From Candidatus Heimdallarchaeota archaeon (GTDB lineage: Archaea; Asgardarchaeota; Heimdallarchaeia; Hodarchaeales; Hodarchaeaceae), in contig DXJL01000104.1 of NCBI GenBank assembly GCA_019057635.1, forward strand, positions 43,512 through 107,511: DNA of 64,000 bases, given 5' to 3'. A model generated the notes under the pieces. It did not search any database. It saw only the letters and a program-made list of their open reading frames with translations, and was not told the DNA's origin. The first letter of the stretch is position 1. Each line of letters begins with the position of its first letter. Both the position numbers and the translations under genes were made by a program. Positions 63,014 through 64,000 of the stretch are shown piece by piece.

Positions 63014-64000
63014 TTGAAAAACGAAGATATTCAACAACGTCGAAGTGGGATCCTTCTGCATCCGACAAGCTTACCGGGCAACCATGGGATCGGAGATATT
63101 GGTCCAGAATTATACCGATTTATAGATTACTTACATAAATATGGACAAACTCTTTGGCAAATTCTGCCTCTAGGACCGACAGGGTATGGAAATTCTCCTT
63201 ATCAATGCTTCTCTGCTTTTGCAGGTAATCCATTACTAATAAGTCCTCAAATACTAATGCAAATGGATTTATTAACAAAACATGATTCTACTCCTCCTAA
63301 ATTTAGTAACAAGTCACGAATTGAATACGAATCTGTTATTACTTATAAACAAAAAATAATCGAAATTGCTTATAGAAATTACACTCAGAAGGCTGATCCT
63401 ACCTTAGAAGCTGAATTAAATAATTTTATTGAAGTTCACGGTTATTGGCTAAACGAATTTGCATTATTCATGTCATTAAAAAAAGCTAACAATATGAAAT
63501 CATGGATTGAATGGAAAACTTCTTTTAAAAAACGAGAGCCATCTACAATCGCAAAATGGATCGAAAACAACACATATGATATTGAGCTGTTTAAATTTTC
63601 CCAATATTTATTCTTTAAACAATGGGAGATGGCGAAAAAGTATGCGAATCAAAGAAACGTAAAAATTGTAGGGGACATCCCTATTTTCGTTGCTTATGAT
63701 TCCGTTGATGTCTGGTCTAATCCTGATTTATATTTTCTGGATGATGAAGGGGAATTACTATTTGTTGCTGGAGTCCCACCTGACTACTTCTCCGAAACAG
63801 GGCAAAGATGGGGGAACCCATTATATCGATGGGACGAAATGAAGAAGAATGGCTATGAGTGGTGGTTAAAAAGAATCAAACACAATTTGGAACAAGTAGA
63901 CATCCTTCGAATTGATCATTTCAGAGGTTTTGAATCTTTTTGGCAGATTTCTGCTGAAGAAGAAACAGCTGTGGAGGGGAAGTGGATTAAAGGACCTGGA
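63014..64000 (+). CDS. malQ: 4-alpha-glucanotransferase, GH77 (partial at 3' end)
   Basis: MalQ transfers segments of alpha-1,4-glucans between acceptors. The first 329 residues of the frame are visible, running off the window end. The opening RRSGILLHPTSLPG and GIGDIG are diagnostic for GH77, as is QILPLGPTGYGNSPYQCFSAFAGNPLLIS. The catalytic Asp is in LRIDHFRGFESFW near residue 305. The start is TTG at 63014, with GGAAG three bases upstream; TTG at 63005 is an alternative. The promoter region is shared with the divergent WD40 gene. With the GH57 enzyme at 45917 it suggests glycogen or maltodextrin metabolism. The 3' end is not present here. Confidence 0.9.
   Translation, partial: MKNEDIQQRRSGILLHPTSLPGNHGIGDIGPELYRFIDYLHKYGQTLWQILPLGPTGYGNSPYQCFSAFAGNPLLISPQILMQMDLLTKHDSTPPKFSNKSRIEYESVITYKQKIIEIAYRNYTQKADPTLEAELNNFIEVHGYWLNEFALFMSLKKANNMKSWIEWKTSFKKREPSTIAKWIENNTYDIELFKFSQYLFFKQWEMAKKYANQRNVKIVGDIPIFVAYDSVDVWSNPDLYFLDDEGELLFVAGVPPDYFSETGQRWGNPLYRWDEMKKNGYEWWLKRIKHNLEQVDILRIDHFRGFESFWQISAEEETAVEGKWIKGPG

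Noticed and set aside
1-64000. tRNA and rRNA genes, CRISPR arrays, transposases and phage genes
   Set aside because: Intergenic regions were scanned for T-loop-like signatures, spaced direct repeats and terminal inverted repeats with transposase genes; none was found. A low-similarity RNA could have been missed by eye.

Overview
The window is a compact, AT-rich stretch of an archaeal chromosome. The archaeal assignment rests on a RadA recombinase, an Orc1/Cdc6 initiator, a THEP1-type NTPase, a stand-alone Taw1-type wyosine radical-SAM enzyme, a COG1340-like coiled-coil protein, and TATA-like boxes placed for short or absent leaders. TTG and GTG starts are frequent. Long coiled-coil proteins, a double WD40 propeller protein, an RGG/zinc-ribbon membrane protein and a DRG/TGS-type GTPase would fit an Asgard (Heimdallarchaeia-like) lineage, but that placement is an inference. 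No rRNA, tRNA, CRISPR array, transposase or phage module was recognised.

Layout. 1-4.05 kb: two small proteins and a MacB/FtsX-type ABC exporter. 4.1-8 kb: a coiled-coil protein with a C-terminal winged-helix-like tail, then a 2,4-diaminopentanoate-dehydrogenase-like oxidoreductase with an amidohydrolase. 8.2-14.4 kb: a HAD phosphatase, glycerol kinase, THEP1 NTPase, radA, a 739-bp non-coding stretch that may hold a replication origin, and cdc6. 14.4-16.2 kb: a PiT phosphate permease interrupted by two in-frame TAG codons, with its DUF47/PhoU-like partner. 16.4-19 kb: a CBS membrane protein and an RGG/zinc-ribbon membrane protein in one operon. 19-21.6 kb: a D-2-hydroxyacid dehydrogenase and a YtcJ-like amidohydrolase. 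21.8-25.6 kb: hydrogenase maturation genes hypE, hypC (opposite strand) and hypF.

25.8-30.4 kb: a plus-strand series of a helical protein, a long coiled-coil protein, a MoxR AAA ATPase and a VWA protein. The last two are joined by what looks like a -1 programmed frameshift signal. 30.4-40 kb: an M48 membrane protease, a P2A-type calcium ATPase, a divergent DRG/TGS GTPase, a tRNA-dihydrouridine synthase, a second HAD protein and an ABC-2 exporter. 40-52.3 kb: signalling and metabolic genes (response regulator, epimerase, orphan DNA methyltransferase, M20 peptidase, GH57 enzyme, Taw1, winged-helix protein, histidine kinase, nitroreductase-like protein, COG1340-like protein). 52.5-64 kb: an Fe-S CCG-domain protein coupled to a nitrilase, a second M48 protease, an MFS transporter, two unrecognised membrane proteins beside a WD40 protein, and a 4-alpha-glucanotransferase cut by the window end.

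The strongest observations are: (1) A AAA AAC, a 7-nt spacer and a GC-rich hairpin exactly where MoxR ends and an open but start-less VWA frame begins; (2) two in-frame amber codons in an otherwise intact phosphate permease, although TAG ends ordinary genes here; (3) a membrane protein with an RGG-rich N-terminus and zinc-ribbon C-terminus, both predicted cytosolic; (4) direct and inverted repeats directly before cdc6.
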